DNA from: Ascochyta rabiei
Lineage: Eukaryota; Ascomycota; Dothideomycetes; Pleosporales; Didymellaceae
NCBI RefSeq assembly: GCF_004011695.2
Contig: NC_082405.1
Span: forward strand, 3,099,001-3,163,000
Direction: 5' to 3'
Length of the DNA stretch: 64,000 nucleotides
In this document: positions 41,165-56,275 of the stretch, piece by piece
Numbering within the stretch: the stretch's first letter is position 1
Layout: each line of letters begins with the position of its first letter
Program-made: the position numbers and the translations under genes
Notes under the pieces: model-generated
Told to the model about the DNA's origin: nothing
Database searches by the model: none
Seen by the model: the letters and a program-made list of their open reading frames with translations, nothing else

Positions 41165-43756
41165 CTACGTATAAACAGACTCGGTGAAAGAGTTGACCTG
41201 CAACCCTCTTTCCGCGAGATCCGCCTTCTCCATGAACTTCAATTGCATCCACACTAAATGGCCCTGAATGCGGTCGAGCTCCTGTCTAATCTCCGCAACC
41301 GGCCTGATGGTATCGTACAAGTGGCCTTGCTTGTGATCCTTGTTATTCTTCGGGTTTGGCGTGAAGTTGTCGTAGTCTTCAAAGGTGAGGATGTTGTCGT
41401 CGGGATCGGCGTGGAACAGAGTCCTGAAGACTTCTGTGTTCGTGGACGCGCGCTTGCACCACTCGTCCCACAGTTGTGGGGAAAGAGGATCGGCGACGAA
41501 ATCTGCTTCTGGGCCAGGCTGCGGGTCATTGGGAGAGTTCTCGCCGGGGGGTTGTGCGTTAGGGTCATCTGTAGCTTCAAGGGCTTGTGGCGGTAGGAGA
41601 CCGAGGTGTTCGCGCCAGAGGTTGGAGCGTAGGTCGTGGGCGAGGCGAGCGGCTTTGTAGGGTTTGCCGTCCATCTCGATTTCAATTTCATCCCTGTCCT
41701 GCAAGACGATTGAGAGCTCAGAGTCGTGGAGACCGAGTTGCGAGCGGTCATTGATGTTGGAAGAGCCGCAAATCACGTACTTTTCGTCGACGATGCAGAG
41801 TTTGGCGTGAATGTAGAGCTCTTCTTGGAAGAAGTGTTTCTTCTCTTCTTCTGGGTCGCCTTCCCAGTCTTCTGTGCTGGGCTTCTTGTCGTTTAGCATG
41901 GCGTCGTCAGCGATTGAGTCTGGATCGATGATGCCGCCCTGGTCGCCCTTTCCAACATCCGCTTCCTCGCCCATGAACATCCTTCTTAGCTCCGCAGCCT
42001 TTGCCCGTGCTTCTTCCCCATCTTCGAGGGGTGCTTCCAATTCCTCGATTTCAGCCTGTTCAAGGTCCATGTAGGATGTTCCTGACTCCTTCTCACGCTG
42101 CTTAAGAGTGTCGGTGACGTTGATGCGATCGTATGACCGAAGGTTGAAAAAAAAGATATGCTCATTAGGATCAACACCCTGTGCCTTGACTCGCTCAAAG
42201 ATGCTGTCTTCTCCACGGCAGATGCTCTTGAATTGGTAGTCCATAATCGCGCGCGTTCCCGCAGCCGCGTTGTCTCGAAGATCGCCGGCGAAACCCGGAA
42301 TTGCTGGAATGACGATGATGACTCGGAACTTGCGACCCTCTTTCCCGGCATTTACGACAGCCTCGACAATCGCAGCTCCGATCTGGTTGTGAACAGGACT
42401 ACTGTCATCTTTGCGGGTATTTGTGATAAAGAACTGGTTCTCGATGTAGACGTAGTGCTGTGCGTTGCGGATGAGTTCGATGTAAGCATTCTGAATGCTG
42501 TGCTCCTCTGGCTGGATACCCATACTCCAATCTGCGCTACTTCGCACCAGCTGCGCATGTACTGTTCCACGGTTGTCTAGATTCTTGGTAGAAAGTGGCG
42601 TCTTCGGGTGATGTACGTAATCACCGACGGGGAACTTAGGCCTCTGCACTCCAATGAGATCTTCGTCCTCACCTTCTCGCCCTTCCATGGTAATCCAGTC
42701 GTATCGTTCGTCGCGTTTGTACTTGTCCCGTTTGACAAAATTCCATCGGAGGGCAAAGTGTTCGGCAATATCATACACAGCCGGGCCAATGACACCCATG
42801 GCGACATCATGCCATGGCATACGACCGTACTCAAGCTTGTTAAGCTTGTTTGACTTCCAGTCTTCGACACCCTCAAAATCCATGATACGGTTGTTGTTGA
42901 AATCCTGGCCCGGGAAGATCTGGTTTTGAATTCCGGAGGGATGCACGTCCGCCAGCGGATGTTGTTTGTTGTCCCATCGTCCATAGCACAAGTCCAGACC
43001 TCCAATAAATGCCATTGCGTAGTCGATAACAATGAATTTTTCGTGATGCGCCCAGTAGAAGGTCATGTCTGAGGCGTTCTCGAACACATTGTGGTCCGGA
43101 TGTCTCATCACATTGATGTTTCCATACCCTGGCTCGCCCTCTTTGATCAATCCAGCGAGAGCTTTCTTTGTGTGTTGACTATTGCATGTGAGTGCAGCCG
43201 AGACCTTGACATGTTAGTTGTGCGACGATGCTGATCTTGCCGCATCACATACCTCTTTGTACACCGAGACGTAGATTTTCACACCAGCTTGTGCACGACG
43301 CTTGAGAATCTGGTCTAGTCGCCATTTTTGGTTGTAGAATGGAGGACGCTTGAGGAATAGCTCGGGAGACAGCCACCAATCTGCAATATAGATGGTTTCC
43401 TGCGCCTTCTCCAAAGCCTCCGCGACAGCCCAGAAGTAATCTCTACCATCTACGTACCACTTCACCATGTTGCCTTCTCTTTCGGGCGCAAACGAGTTGA
43501 ACCGATGGTTCTGGCTGACCCTCGTGCGCTTGTTGTCTGTTGCCTGCTCATGCTCCTCGTCATGGCGATGGTTGGCATTGAACAGGTTCTTGAACTTGCC
43601 GACTTTGTGACTGACATGCACAGCCTTGACATGTGCATCTCTCAGCTTAGTATGCTCCAGCTTCTCCTGCAGATCTTGGAGTTTCTCGCTGGCTTTGTGG
43701 TTGAAGGGGTGGAAGAGCTTCTTCAGCCCCTTCTGTTGTTTCCCCGCATCAGACAT
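41165..43756 (-). CDS. Phospholipase D
   Basis: Two exons: 43756-43253 and 43204-41165 (48-bp intron with GTATGT donor and CTAACAT branch site); 847 aa. Two HKD motifs are present: HHEKFIVID near residue 221 followed by GGLDLCYGRWD, and HAKLCIVDEKYVICGSSNIND near 631. IYIADWWLSPELFLKRP and YIENQFFI are also classical PLD blocks. The N-terminus is short and basic (FHPFNHKAS...) without PX or PH domains, unlike yeast Spo14, so it belongs to the shorter fungal PLD group. Expected reaction: phosphatidylcholine to phosphatidic acid plus choline, on cytosolic membrane faces. A low-complexity acidic insert (~580-620) sits before the second HKD. ATG 43756 was chosen because the upstream extension is not conserved-looking. 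Confidence 0.93.
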
Positions 43757-45106
43757 GTTTGAGGCGCGCACGAACGTCCAACGCCGATCAAGAAAGAATG
43801 CGATAGATTGAGGCGCTGAAAGAGGCTGAGAAGTGAGGCTTTGCAGTGGAGAAGCACGCGGCGCAGGGACTGGACTTGTATGCCGGTGTAGCACAGTGCA
43901 AACCGGTATTCTTCGTGTGGAGTCGCTGCAGAGATGCGTGAACAGAAAGACCGAATGACGAGCGCCAAGGACCGCGTTTAGCCACACTCAGGCTGGCGCC
44001 ATCTTAAGGGCTGATTCGCGATGGTTTCATGCGTCAATTTACCGTACGCATCCGCATTCAATCCTGGCATCTTTTGCGCGCTCTGCACAGTGCTATAAAT
44101 ACGCACCTGTCAAAGATGTCGCTGTGGCATGAGCGCTGCTCGAAACCTACCTTTCACCCCGCTCGGAACTCGTTTCCGATCCTTGCACGACATCAACTCG
44201 AGCGGTGTATGTGATTGGGTCAACGGAACGCCTGCAGTGTTGGAGGGGCTGGAGCACACGAGCTTCCTTATTCACGCACCCTCCCAGCCACCAAGGCAAC
44301 AGGCTCGCCTGACATGGCATCAGCATTTATCCACAAAAGGAGCATGAACAGGCGAAGTTTCCATCCAAAGCAGTGTCCGTGTCTAGGCTCTCATAGTGCA
44401 GGCCAAGCTTTGCCGCGATCGAGATAAGCTTTCTGCGAGATCGCCGCCTAGAACGGATCTCCCGGCACAAGCCACGAGGGGCCACAAAGAGCTCCGCGGA
44501 TACAGCTGTTATCAGCTATAGTACTGCACAACCCCTGTGTGCGTTTGTGGATGCATTGATGAGAAGCCAGTAGATCACAAAGTCCTCTCTTCTGTGCCAC
44601 TCTGTAGGAATTGCGAACATCGTCATATCAAGTGAAGAACATCAGGTAGTGAACAATTTCGCAATCTCCTGTGTTATGGAAAGAGTTTCAGATACAGCGC
44701 ACAGCCCTTAACAGCTCCAAGAGCAGTCACAATAGCACTGTTTACAGTTTACAACCTCAAAGCCAATACAAAGCCTAGCGCCTAGAGACATCGATACAAA
44801 ATGAAAGAACTTGCAGATGTTGCGCCTAGTAAACTTCGCAACACGCTTCACCGAGCGCAGTACATGGTTGAACATGAAGCAATAACAGTACAAGAGATAG
44901 GGTCCACTCCAGTGCTACTTTCAACCAAGAGCGAGCACACTGGATCTCAGTCAGTTTACCAACTGCTGAGACGGGACCAAACATAACATCGCAGAGTCAC
45001 ACGCTGGTGAGATGAGCACCTCAAACAACAATCGGCCATCCATCCCTCCACTCCAGAAAATTCCAGCCAAAGAAAAACTGATCAGCCTCATAGCCAATGC
45101 TTGGTT
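43757..45106. other. Intergenic region
   Basis: About 1.35 kb. Open frames around 44029-44430 and 44801-44986 are short, overlapping in different frames and lack domains. The first few hundred bases are probably the phospholipase D promoter. No repeat or RNA gene recognised. Confidence 0.5.
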
Positions 45107-46160
45107 TCACTGTCTTTTGTCAACTTCATCCACCGCTACCATTGACGTCCACTTACCATAATGATAGTATATAACATCTCTTCTGTCCTCAATTTTCATT
45201 ATCCCCTGTCCGCCAGGCGCATATACATTCCCATGACTCGCCAGAATCGTGGTCCCTCCACTCTCAGTCTGACAGTCCCTGCCATCACGGTCGAAATAAG
45301 GTCCAGTAACAGCATCAGCTCGGCAGACCACGACATGGTACTCATCGCCGGGTGGCGCGAGGTATGGCGCTCTGGTAGGCGTGTTGCAGCATGCACCGAC
45401 GGAAAAGAACAGGTAGTATGCCGAGTCGTGCTTCCAGGTTATTGCGCCCTCGACGACGGCGGCGCCGGCAGTGGAGTTTGTGACAAGTGGTCGAATGGCT
45501 TCGGTGGTTCCGTCGAGGGCTGTGAGGCGCGAGGATGAGGGAATAGTGAATTGCTGGATTCCTTGCCAGTAGGAGCCGAATGTGAAGTATATTGGATCTG
45601 ATGGTGATTCTTGGAACACGTAAGGGTCTATGAGATTATAGGTGTCGGAGAGTGGTAAGTTGAGGGAACCGTGGTCTGTCCAGGGTCCAGAGATGGAGAG
45701 GGACGTTGCGAGGCCGATTTGTGAGCGTTGAGAACCCATTGTGCTTACAGAGTAGTGGATGTAGTAGGTGTTTTCAAACTTAGAAATCGAAGGGGCCTAA
45801 AAACGTCAATCTTTGTGTGAAGTATTGAAGTCAAGAAGAGATTACCCATATGTCTTGGTCAGGAGCAACTTTGATCTTCGTGCCTTCAGTGAGAGCAGGG
45901 CCTTTGTATATCCAAGGCCCTCTGAGGGAAGATGCAGTCGCGACTGCTATATTACCACTCGTAGAGAAGCGCCAGTAAGTGCCATCCTCGTAGAAGATAC
46001 TAGGATCATGGATGTGGGAGCAGTTCCCTACACATGGCGATGGTTCAGGGTACAGCGAAGGGTAGTAGTTCGTATCACTTTGAGGTACTGGCGAAGTGAG
46101 GCCAAAGCGGAATAGGAGAGGCAGGAAGGTCGCGAGAGTAATAATCACTGATACACTCAT
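45107..46160 (-). CDS. Secreted GH43 endo-arabinanase-like glycoside hydrolase
   Basis: Two exons: 46160-45846 and 45796-45107; 334 aa. Signal peptide MSVSVIITLATFLPLLFRFG. The five-bladed propeller residues of family GH43 are visible: general base Asp52 in HDPSIFYEDGTYW, pKa-modulating Asp162 in LIDPYVFQ and proton donor Glu221 in VEGAITWKHDSAYYLFFS. Cysteine-rich SVGACCNTP and GHGNVYAPGGQG-like ASHGNVYAPGGQG follow, as in fungal endo-1,5-alpha-L-arabinanases. Expected to cut pectin side-chain arabinan in the plant cell wall. The C-terminus ends soon after IYYHYGKWTSM, a normal length for the family. With the PL1-like gene it forms a loose pectin-degrading neighbourhood, although the phospholipase gene lies between. 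Confidence 0.92.
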
Positions 46161-47356
46161 CGCTGTAAGGAGAGAGAGTGCGTTGGAGTGTGACGGTATG
46201 ATGTATAGAGAATATCTTGAGCGCATGCAATTGAAGACGAGTGGAAAGAAGAATTATCGCAGAAGCCATTGAGACCCGTTTTGTAACAGATCCTAACCCA
46301 GAGGATGGTCATGCCGATGTTCACCATGACCAGCTACAAACGTAGTGCAGCGGTCGACAGACGCCCTGGGAGAGCGGTAAGCAGACGCCAAGTCGTGCGA
46401 ACAGATACCTTGTTTTCGTAAGTACGTGGAGTACTATAACAAGGATCAGCGGTGTATGGACGACCTTAACCTAAAAATACAGCTGGTGGCGGCTCATTGG
46501 CTTGTGTTGGCTTGGCTGTCAATACTGACTCTCGCTCTAGATATAGGTCTCGTTGCTTGATTCGAGGCCTCCGGTCTGGCTATAAGGCATCCATAATACC
46601 CTCGTGAGCATACAGTCAGCTGCCGAACCTCTCAAATCTCATTGGTGATTTTCACTTCTGGGGAGTAAAACGATAGATGAGCTTCTGATGAACTGACCAT
46701 GCTGTATAGAGGTGGTATCACAGTCGTATGGGTAGGCTGTGACGATTTGAACTTCCGGCTCTTGAACTTCACAGCCGGCTGGTCAAGTCGCCGAGTCACA
46801 CAAACGATGCCAACACACAATAGCCAATCTCTTGGCTACACAATCCCGCCACGTGCAATGTTGCATTTGGTATCGTAAACCAGATTCCACTGCGCCATGT
46901 TGTGTCAGTGGTACCAGAGTGAAGCTGGCTGTAGCTGGCGAAACGCGTCGGAGCGTCATGAATCGAGCATCTTGATACGCTGTGTGGCTTCAAGTTCCCC
47001 GTTTACCACTCATGTGGTTAGAGGGTTCCTCGACATACGATCCAGAGGATGCAAGGCTTTCGGGTAGGACGCAACGTGGTCATGACCACAGCAAATATAT
47101 TGTAATACGAAATGTTCCGCCACCAAAAGCTTTCCACAGAGCATCCATTGATCGATGTGAGATGCGTAAGCTTCAATCATGGCGCGATATGACCAATGTG
47201 TTTTAGCGTTTTCTTGTTCTGCACAGGGAGAATACCTGTCATCGATTTCGGAGCTTGTGTATGTTGTTCGATTGCGTCATTGTTGCGATTGCACGCTCGA
47301 AGGCGTACATTTACGTTACATTATTATATCCGTGTGTCCCTAGCGCTGTATGATAT
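46161..47356. other. Intergenic region
   Basis: About 1.2 kb with only short, domain-free frames (around 46632-46993 and 46982-47206). GH43 promoter on the left and SDR 3' UTR on the right. No repeat recognised. Confidence 0.5.
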
Positions 47357-48252
47357 CTAGCTAGGCGCTTTGTAGCCATCAACATCGGTACTGTTGGTCC
47401 ACTCTTTGAAGTTCTCCACATTCTCCTTGTATGTGTCAATCTTGGCGGTTATAGCCTTGTATGCGTCGGTGCCGACGGCGCAGCGAAGTGGAGGATCATC
47501 CATGACAGCCAGGTCATAGAAGACCTTGGCGGCCTTTGCTGGATCGCCAGGCTGAGTGCCGTTCCTCGCTTGTGCGTTCTTTTTTGGATCAATGTGGTCG
47601 TAGGCGTCGTTCTTGACCTCACCGAACTGCATACTGCGGCCAGACCAGTCGGTTCGGAAGCCGCCAGGCTCGATGCAGGTCAGCTTGATACCCCACTCGG
47701 GCTTCAGCTCCTTCGACAGAGTTTCTGTGAATCCCTCGACTGCCCATTTGGACGCACAGTAGATGGAGAAGGAGGGTACACCTGATCCGTCAGCATGCTG
47801 TGGCTAGATGAAATTGAATCATACTCACCAATCTGGCCACCGACAGAGGTAACTTGCTGGATGACGCCTCCAGTCTTGAGGTCACGCATGGTCTCCAATG
47901 CCTTCCTAGTCACATCGATCAGGCCAAAGAAGTTGATCTCCATTTGCTGCCTCAGCTGCTTATCCGAAAGTGTCTCGAAAGGCCCGCTTAGACCATAGCC
48001 TGCATTGTTCACGACTACATTGACGCGCTTGAACTTCTTAATCGCAGCGTCGAAAGCCTTGTCAATGGAGCTCTTGTTGGTGACGTCGAGATCAACCAGA
48101 AGGCTGTTCGAGTCGTTCGCACCGTCGAACTTCAGCTTCGAGCTGTTGCGAGCTGTGGCGACGACATGATCACCGTTCTTAAGGACAACCTTGACCAGCT
48201 CTTCTCCGAATCCAGTCGAAGTACCGGTGATGAGAAATACGCGGGGTGCCAT
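47357..48252 (-). CDS. Short-chain dehydrogenase/reductase
   Basis: Two exons: 48252-47829 and 47781-47357 (47-bp intron, GTGAGT...ATCAG); 282 aa. Classical SDR motifs: cofactor loop TGTSTGFGEE at residues ~9-18, NNAGYG, Ser in VTSVGGQIG, active-site YCASK (Tyr149, Lys153) and EPGGFRTDW. The TGTSTGFG variant and C-terminal PAKAAKVFYDLA match the fungal and bacterial 'oxidoreductase with NAD(P) Rossmann fold' group often annotated as ketoreductase-like. No targeting signal; cytosolic. Substrate unknown. Confidence 0.92.
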
Positions 48253-49131
48253 GATGTGCTTGTTGTTGTATAAGGCGGTGAATGGGTGGGTGAATCTGTA
48301 TGTCTTTTGGTTCCACGGCTTCCGTACCGCTCTTTATGCTGTCGCCCATCAGGGTCCAGAAGACCTACGTCAACAGCGCATTTACGTCAGGAACGTCCAA
48401 ACTAGAAGGTGAAGCCATCTAGACGGACTGGCTCGAGTACCCTATTGACCAATGACGAATTGAAAGCAGTCGAGAAACACAAATCGCACGTATTAATGAG
48501 CATGCAGCCGAAGTCGATGTGTGACGTCGGTGAGCGAGCAGCTAGAGTCAGAGTCCACGTAACCCAGTTGGGGTAAGGAATCATCTCCGAGTGGGGCGGC
48601 AGTGAAACTCATCGCATCACCTGTACTACGATTCTGCAGTGGGTTGCAGTAGCAACGTGGACTTTGAAATAAATCATGAGCTGCCAGATTACATGGTGTG
48701 TTGGCGTTCAACAGCTCTGGAAATGCAAGATTCGGGCTCACGATTCAGGTATCTTATCCTCAATTGGCTGCGGTGTGGGGTGCTTCCATCCGTCGAGGCG
48801 CATTCGTGGACAAGGACAAGATTGTGCAAGATGAGAGTGCTGTCGTGAAGACTGCGGCGGATGAAGGAGCTACGCCCATAGTGGATAGATGAGTGGATAG
48901 ATAAGGCGCGAGTGCGCGTCGTCCCAAAGAGGCATAGCTAGTCACGCTCCTGCCATTTCGCGTTTCCGTTACCCAGCCGATCAGACTGCCCCTCTCCACC
49001 CTGTCAACAATCAACGGCTGTGCGTTTTTCGAGATAGCCCATATCCGTTGCTTCACGCTTGCTTGATCGCACTGGAAAACGAGTGTGTTTAGTAGCTGCT
49101 CTCTGCACGTCCAGACAGCAGATCCTGCACC
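48253..49131. promoter_or_regulatory. Divergent promoter region upstream of SDR and MCM3
   Basis: About 880 bp between divergent starts. A TTTCGCG motif at 48956-48962 (reverse complement CGCGAAA, the SCB/E2F-type core) lies ~170 bp before the MCM3 ATG and fits G1/S control of MCM genes known in fungi. Antisense frames over this area have no domain. Confidence 0.4.
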
Positions 49132-51939
<2,808 letters not shown>

Positions 51940-52438
51940 GCAAACGCGGATAGGGAGGGTGATAAAGTATGATGTGATGACGCACAGGCACGACATCCCA
52001 GGAGTACAGGCGTTTTATATAATGGCGACTTTGATGCAGAGAGCGATTGGATACCAGATTTTCTTACCTGCAACTCTACTTTTGCTTCCAATTGTTGATG
52101 CGCGCTGCCACGTTTGGTTACCCTTGCTGCATGGATCGCTTTCTCCACTCGCGTATGTGTTCTCGTCTCCTCTGCGCCTAGACGTGCGGGCAAGTTGACC
52201 ATGCACGCTTTGGGGTGATCAACTAACACAATCAATCGGGTGCCTTCAGCGTGCCTGATAGACCGTCCTGACAGCTATGATTAAGCAAGCGGAGTGCTGT
52301 TGGGGCTGCCCCACAGTCTGGCATAGTGTTGCACTCTGGCACCTATGGGAGTTGATCCATGTGCGGATCCGGTCAAGGCCCTGCCGGATGTTGTTCTTTT
52401 GCTTGTCAGTCTCCACATATACTGTACCCCTCACGCTG
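51940..52438. other. Intergenic region left of a Tc1-like transposon
   Basis: About 500 bp holding the MCM3 3' end. Chance frames only; nothing recognisable. Confidence 0.5.
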
Positions 52439-52442
52439 ACTA

Positions 52443-54106
52443 CACCACCCCGCAGGAAAAAATGAGAGGATTCTGAGATTAGTCATCCCCCATCAACAAA
52501 CAATCGGGATGCACCCCCTATACAAAATCCGCCTATAGCTGCATCACCACACGCTCAATTGAAGGGCTATAAACAGTAATAATTCAATAAGGCTTGTAAT
52601 TTGTATGTAGGAGCTATTTTAAGATAATTTTGTGGTGTTGTAGATCACCAGAGCTTCGATTTTACCCGGATATCTGGGTGCTGGCTAACTTCACCAACCC
52701 TCCATGGCATCTCATCTATCCTATCTTGTATCTGGCTTATGGTAACTGCTTTTCACTCTCTCTGGAGTGCTTCTTTGAGGTCTGCTATAGTGTTGAGGTC
52801 CCATATATACTGTTTTACTCGGTTTTTAATAATAAGCCAGATACCTTCTATAGGGTTTAGGTCTGGTGAATTAGCTGGATGATAGAACGCCTCTATCTTA
52901 TGCCTTTTCTTATATAGAGCAGGCTTTGATTGGCTGTTTCTTGTGCCATGTGAAGGGTTGTTATCCTCTTGAAAGTACCAAGTATAGCGTTGCTCCTTAG
53001 GGACTGAGGCACGAAGCTCATCTGAGCGATCTACTAGCCCCTGATAGGCCTTGCAATACACTGGGAGGATGTTGTTGGTGTAGTAGTTTTGATCCATAGA
53101 GTTCCCAGGTATCTTAATCTCCAATTGTGGTGGCTCACGTGCTATCCACTCAGCCATCCGTTCATCAAACTGATCCTGAGTCTCTGTTTTTGGCCTCCTC
53201 CGTGGTTTCTTATCACTAGGATCTCTTTTTAGAGGCTGATAATTGTCGTATTCGTCGTTGTAGAACGTCAATTGCTCAGCCTTGGCGTAGTAATTGATCC
53301 AGGCAGCAAAGTGTACTGCTTTAGATGTGATAGCACGGGCTTCAACAATATTCTCTGGCTTGAATCTCTCACCCCAGATACGTAGTATCCACTCATCTGG
53401 GAAGTCATCAAGCCTCTCATGGGCCTCATCAGTAAACATGATGCTATCCCAATACCCCTCAATAGGCTTAGCAGTGTTGATGTGGGTGTAGTAAGTCCTC
53501 TGGCCTTGTTGATCATCACTGATGGCTGATTGAACAGCTGCCTTAAACATATGAGCCTTCTTTCGATCCCATAGACTGTTTTGGATAGTCCTTTTGGTCT
53601 GAGTGATGCCTGCTTCTCTTGCTTGCTTCATTAATCTCTTTCTCCGCTGCTTTTGTGGGGCTTGAAGCATGGTGTTGAGGTGCTGGTCACTGATGCTATA
53701 GGGCCTCCCTGACCCCTGAGAACCTCTCAACTCAGCTTTGAGATCTCTGAAATCTCTCCTCCTGCATGCAATATCTCCATACTGATGCCTTTCAACTATT
53801 ATTCTATGCCCTGTTGCGTAGGAGATGCCTTGTTGTTCAAAAAAATCGTCCAACGTCATCCATCCATGATCGTGCCGATAATCTAAGGCATCATAGAATC
53901 GTGTACGTTGAATGGTATCAAAATGCGGCTTAACAGATCGATTTGGCGTGGTCTCGCGATGATTTTGAGCCATTGCTGATCAAATTCTGATAACTATTGG
54001 CTATAAGAGGTGGGGTGCAAAGTGTGGTGTTTTGGAATTGTGATGGTGTTCGGGTGGGGGGGATGACTAATCTCAGAATCCTCTCATTTTTTCCTGCGGG
54101 GTGGTG
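52443..54106 (-). mobile_element. Tc1-like (IS630/Tc1-mariner) DNA transposon, near-intact
   Basis: 1,664 bp with perfect 49-bp terminal inverted repeats (52443-52491 and 54058-54106, starting CACCACCCCGCAGG). A direct ACTA flanks both ends (52439-52442 and 54107-54110), which contains the TA expected of this superfamily. It carries one transposase frame on the minus strand. Base composition is like the surroundings, without the TpA excess of the element at 15-17 kb, so this copy is young or has escaped RIP. Confidence 0.93.
52650..53973 (-). pseudogene. Tc1-like DDE transposase with a late nonsense codon
   Basis: ATG 53973 opens 406 codons with an N-terminal helix-turn-helix region (MTLDDFFEQQGISYATGHRI) and a DDE_3-type catalytic domain: FTDEAHERL (first Asp), YFQEDNNPSHG (second Asp) and NSPDLNPIEGIW (Glu), with 38 residues between the last two acids. 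The frame stops at TGA (52753-52755) after DLKEALQRE. The same frame then continues with family-like KAVTISQIQDRIDEMPWRV to a stop near 52650, so the TGA probably replaced a TGG Trp codon. The catalytic core is complete; loss of the last ~33 residues may or may not abolish activity. Confidence 0.85.
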
Positions 54107-54110
54107 ACTA

Positions 54111-54937
54111 GGTGGTGGTGTTGTGACTCGTCAATTCAGACCGAGACGCTTGGCGGGCTTACATGCTGCGTAGAACAGGTTCTGTAGATACAGGAGATGT
54201 TCAAAGCTGGAGCTTGCAATCCGAACGATCTCCCTGCTCCGAGCAGATCTCGAAGGATGGCCGTTGCTGCCGCGGGAGCGGGTGCTTGCCCGACGGAAAA
54301 AGTTGGGGAAAGGGCCTCGGGTGACGGGGCGGACTAAGACTCCAAAGAGACCGGCGCACTTCTGATTGCCGTCATTCCGCGATTCTAGTGCTGAATTCCT
54401 CGTTTCTCCGCATGTCCTCCATCCTGTAACCCAGTTATTGTGCGCTTTCCATCCGTTTGAACCAGGCATCCCAGAGTAGGCTACATGCCACTCACCAGTG
54501 AAGTTAGGGGCAGAATGCTAGGCGCTCTTTGTGGCGAAACATAAGAGAAGGCGTACTCCCGGTCGTCGCGCGAGAATACTGCGAATTGCGCAAAGCAAAC
54601 GCCATACCTGAGCTTGAGCTTTGACACGAAATCTCTTCCTTCCGAGTCCTTGACCGAATCAAACCTTTATTTCACCGACTTTACCGTTCTTGACTTGCGT
54701 ATAAGTGCGAGATTCCTCTATTGCGACCATTTCCAGAGCAACACATCCACAGCAGAAATTCCTTTTGATCATTGATTCCCCTTAGCGACAGCGTGCTGCC
54801 CGACTTCCACAGCAACACAAACCTCTGCGACACTTTCCACTGCAACATAGGTCTTCGACAGACCTAGCGCGACCTCTCGCGACCTTGAAGCCAGCGCCTG
54901 CGACCATAACGAATATCCGTGAAGAATCCTTGCGACA
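54111..54937. other. Intergenic region
   Basis: About 830 bp right of the transposon. A minus frame of 112 codons (54469-54131) has no domain. The 200 bp before 54938 contain repeated GCGAC units (GCGACAC, GCGACC, TGCGAC), probably in the leader of the next gene. Confidence 0.45.
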
Positions 54938-56275
54938 ATGTCTTCTCTGTCCATGCAACCCTTCCGATTCCTGGACCTGCCTGGTGAACTCCGCAACAAC
55001 ATCTACGATCTGCTGTTATGCTCCTGGGACGACGAGCCTGGGTATGAGCCTGGGTCCATAAATGGACTGTGCAAGCGATCGCCCAGCTACGATGCGCTGT
55101 CACTTCTACGTACAAATAAGCAGATTCACGAAGAAGCGTTCGATTACATGATGAGGCGCAACCAGTTTGTACGCGTTACCTGCCGAGGACTCGATGTCAA
55201 CAGCTTGTTCCTAGGAGACGAGATGATCCCAGCGATTGCGACCGACCAACGCAAAGCGAGACAGTTCGAAGGTTATCTGATGCATCTTACCCTTTCGAAA
55301 CCCGTAGTTTCATCCGGAGCCTTCAATTTTTCCGAGCATGAGATCATGATGCTGCGCGCTGATCTACCCTTCTTATGCCGACAATTGGACGTTGAAACCG
55401 CGATGACCGACGCAAACGCAACGACCAACGAGCACCTTTCCATCAGCGCAACCGTCTCATTTAGCCCTTTTCACTCTGAAATGTTTACGCCAGCAACCCA
55501 GCAATATCTCCTCGACCCCATCGCCTCACACGTCCGCGGCATCTCCAACCTCAGTATGAGCGGACCCGTCTCCACCATGATCGCCGAGGCCGTCATCTCA
55601 CAAGTCGCACAGCCGCGCTGGACAGACCCCAAAGCTACTCTCGACTCGATTCACACCGGCACCGACGTCGGCAAACGCCAATGGCAGAACAAAGAATTCT
55701 ACTCCGCATCCGAATCCTGGACCTACTCGATGCGCACCCTGGAGCGCATGCGCCACAGCTCTTCCTGGCTCGGTCTCAAAGCCGCCGGCGGCGAAGACTT
55801 TGTAAACTCTACCGCAGACCTGTACTTCACCCTCAACCTCCTGCGCGCCTCATTCCTGCAAGTCGACATGGCTAGCGAGCACGCTGATCGCGCAACTGCC
55901 GCACGCAACGGCGCGATGTCCCTGCAGCATCTGAGGAAGTGCGAGACGGCGAGTGCGCGGTTCGCGCAGCATGCTGATGCGACGTGGGTGCCGAGTAATG
56001 AGCAGGCGAGCAAGATGCTGTTTCGTCAAGCGAAGTGTCTGCGCTTGATGCACGCGAATGCGAATCTCGTGAAGGCTGTCACGTTGATTGAGCAGGCAGC
56101 GGTCCTGGCACCGAACGATATCGTGATCAGGGATGAGAAAGACGCGGTGCGCAATTGGGAGGCTGAGGTCGAGGAGTTGCAGCGTGAGAGGGCACAGGCA
56201 CAGGCGGACAAGGTGGTGGAGCGGGCGTCGCTGTGGTCGTATCTGAGGTGTGCTGTTTCTGAATTGGCATCGTGA
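54938..56275 (+). CDS. Hypothetical protein with F-box/2EXR-like N-terminus (445 aa)
   Basis: Single exon. The N-terminus (FRFLDLPGELRNNIYDLLL, then LSLLRTNKQIHEEAFDYMMR) matches the short F-box-like or 2EXR-type motif that opens many fungal proteins of unknown role. The middle has no recognised fold. The C-terminal ~170 residues are Ala-rich and helical, with spacing like degenerate TPR repeats (SEHADRATAARNGAMSLQHL, MHANANLVKAVTLIEQAAVL), ending in a coiled coil (EAEVEELQRERAQAQADKVV). Possibly a substrate adaptor or scaffold, but function is unknown. No targeting signal. Confidence 0.8.
   Translation: MSSLSMQPFRFLDLPGELRNNIYDLLLCSWDDEPGYEPGSINGLCKRSPSYDALSLLRTNKQIHEEAFDYMMRRNQFVRVTCRGLDVNSLFLGDEMIPAIATDQRKARQFEGYLMHLTLSKPVVSSGAFNFSEHEIMMLRADLPFLCRQLDVETAMTDANATTNEHLSISATVSFSPFHSEMFTPATQQYLLDPIASHVRGISNLSMSGPVSTMIAEAVISQVAQPRWTDPKATLDSIHTGTDVGKRQWQNKEFYSASESWTYSMRTLERMRHSSSWLGLKAAGGEDFVNSTADLYFTLNLLRASFLQVDMASEHADRATAARNGAMSLQHLRKCETASARFAQHADATWVPSNEQASKMLFRQAKCLRLMHANANLVKAVTLIEQAAVLAPNDIVIRDEKDAVRNWEAEVEELQRERAQAQADKVVERASLWSYLRCAVSELAS

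Noticed and set aside
41258..42580. Plus-strand frames of 90-140 codons inside the phospholipase D gene
   Set aside because: Antisense to exon sequence with HKD motifs; shadows.
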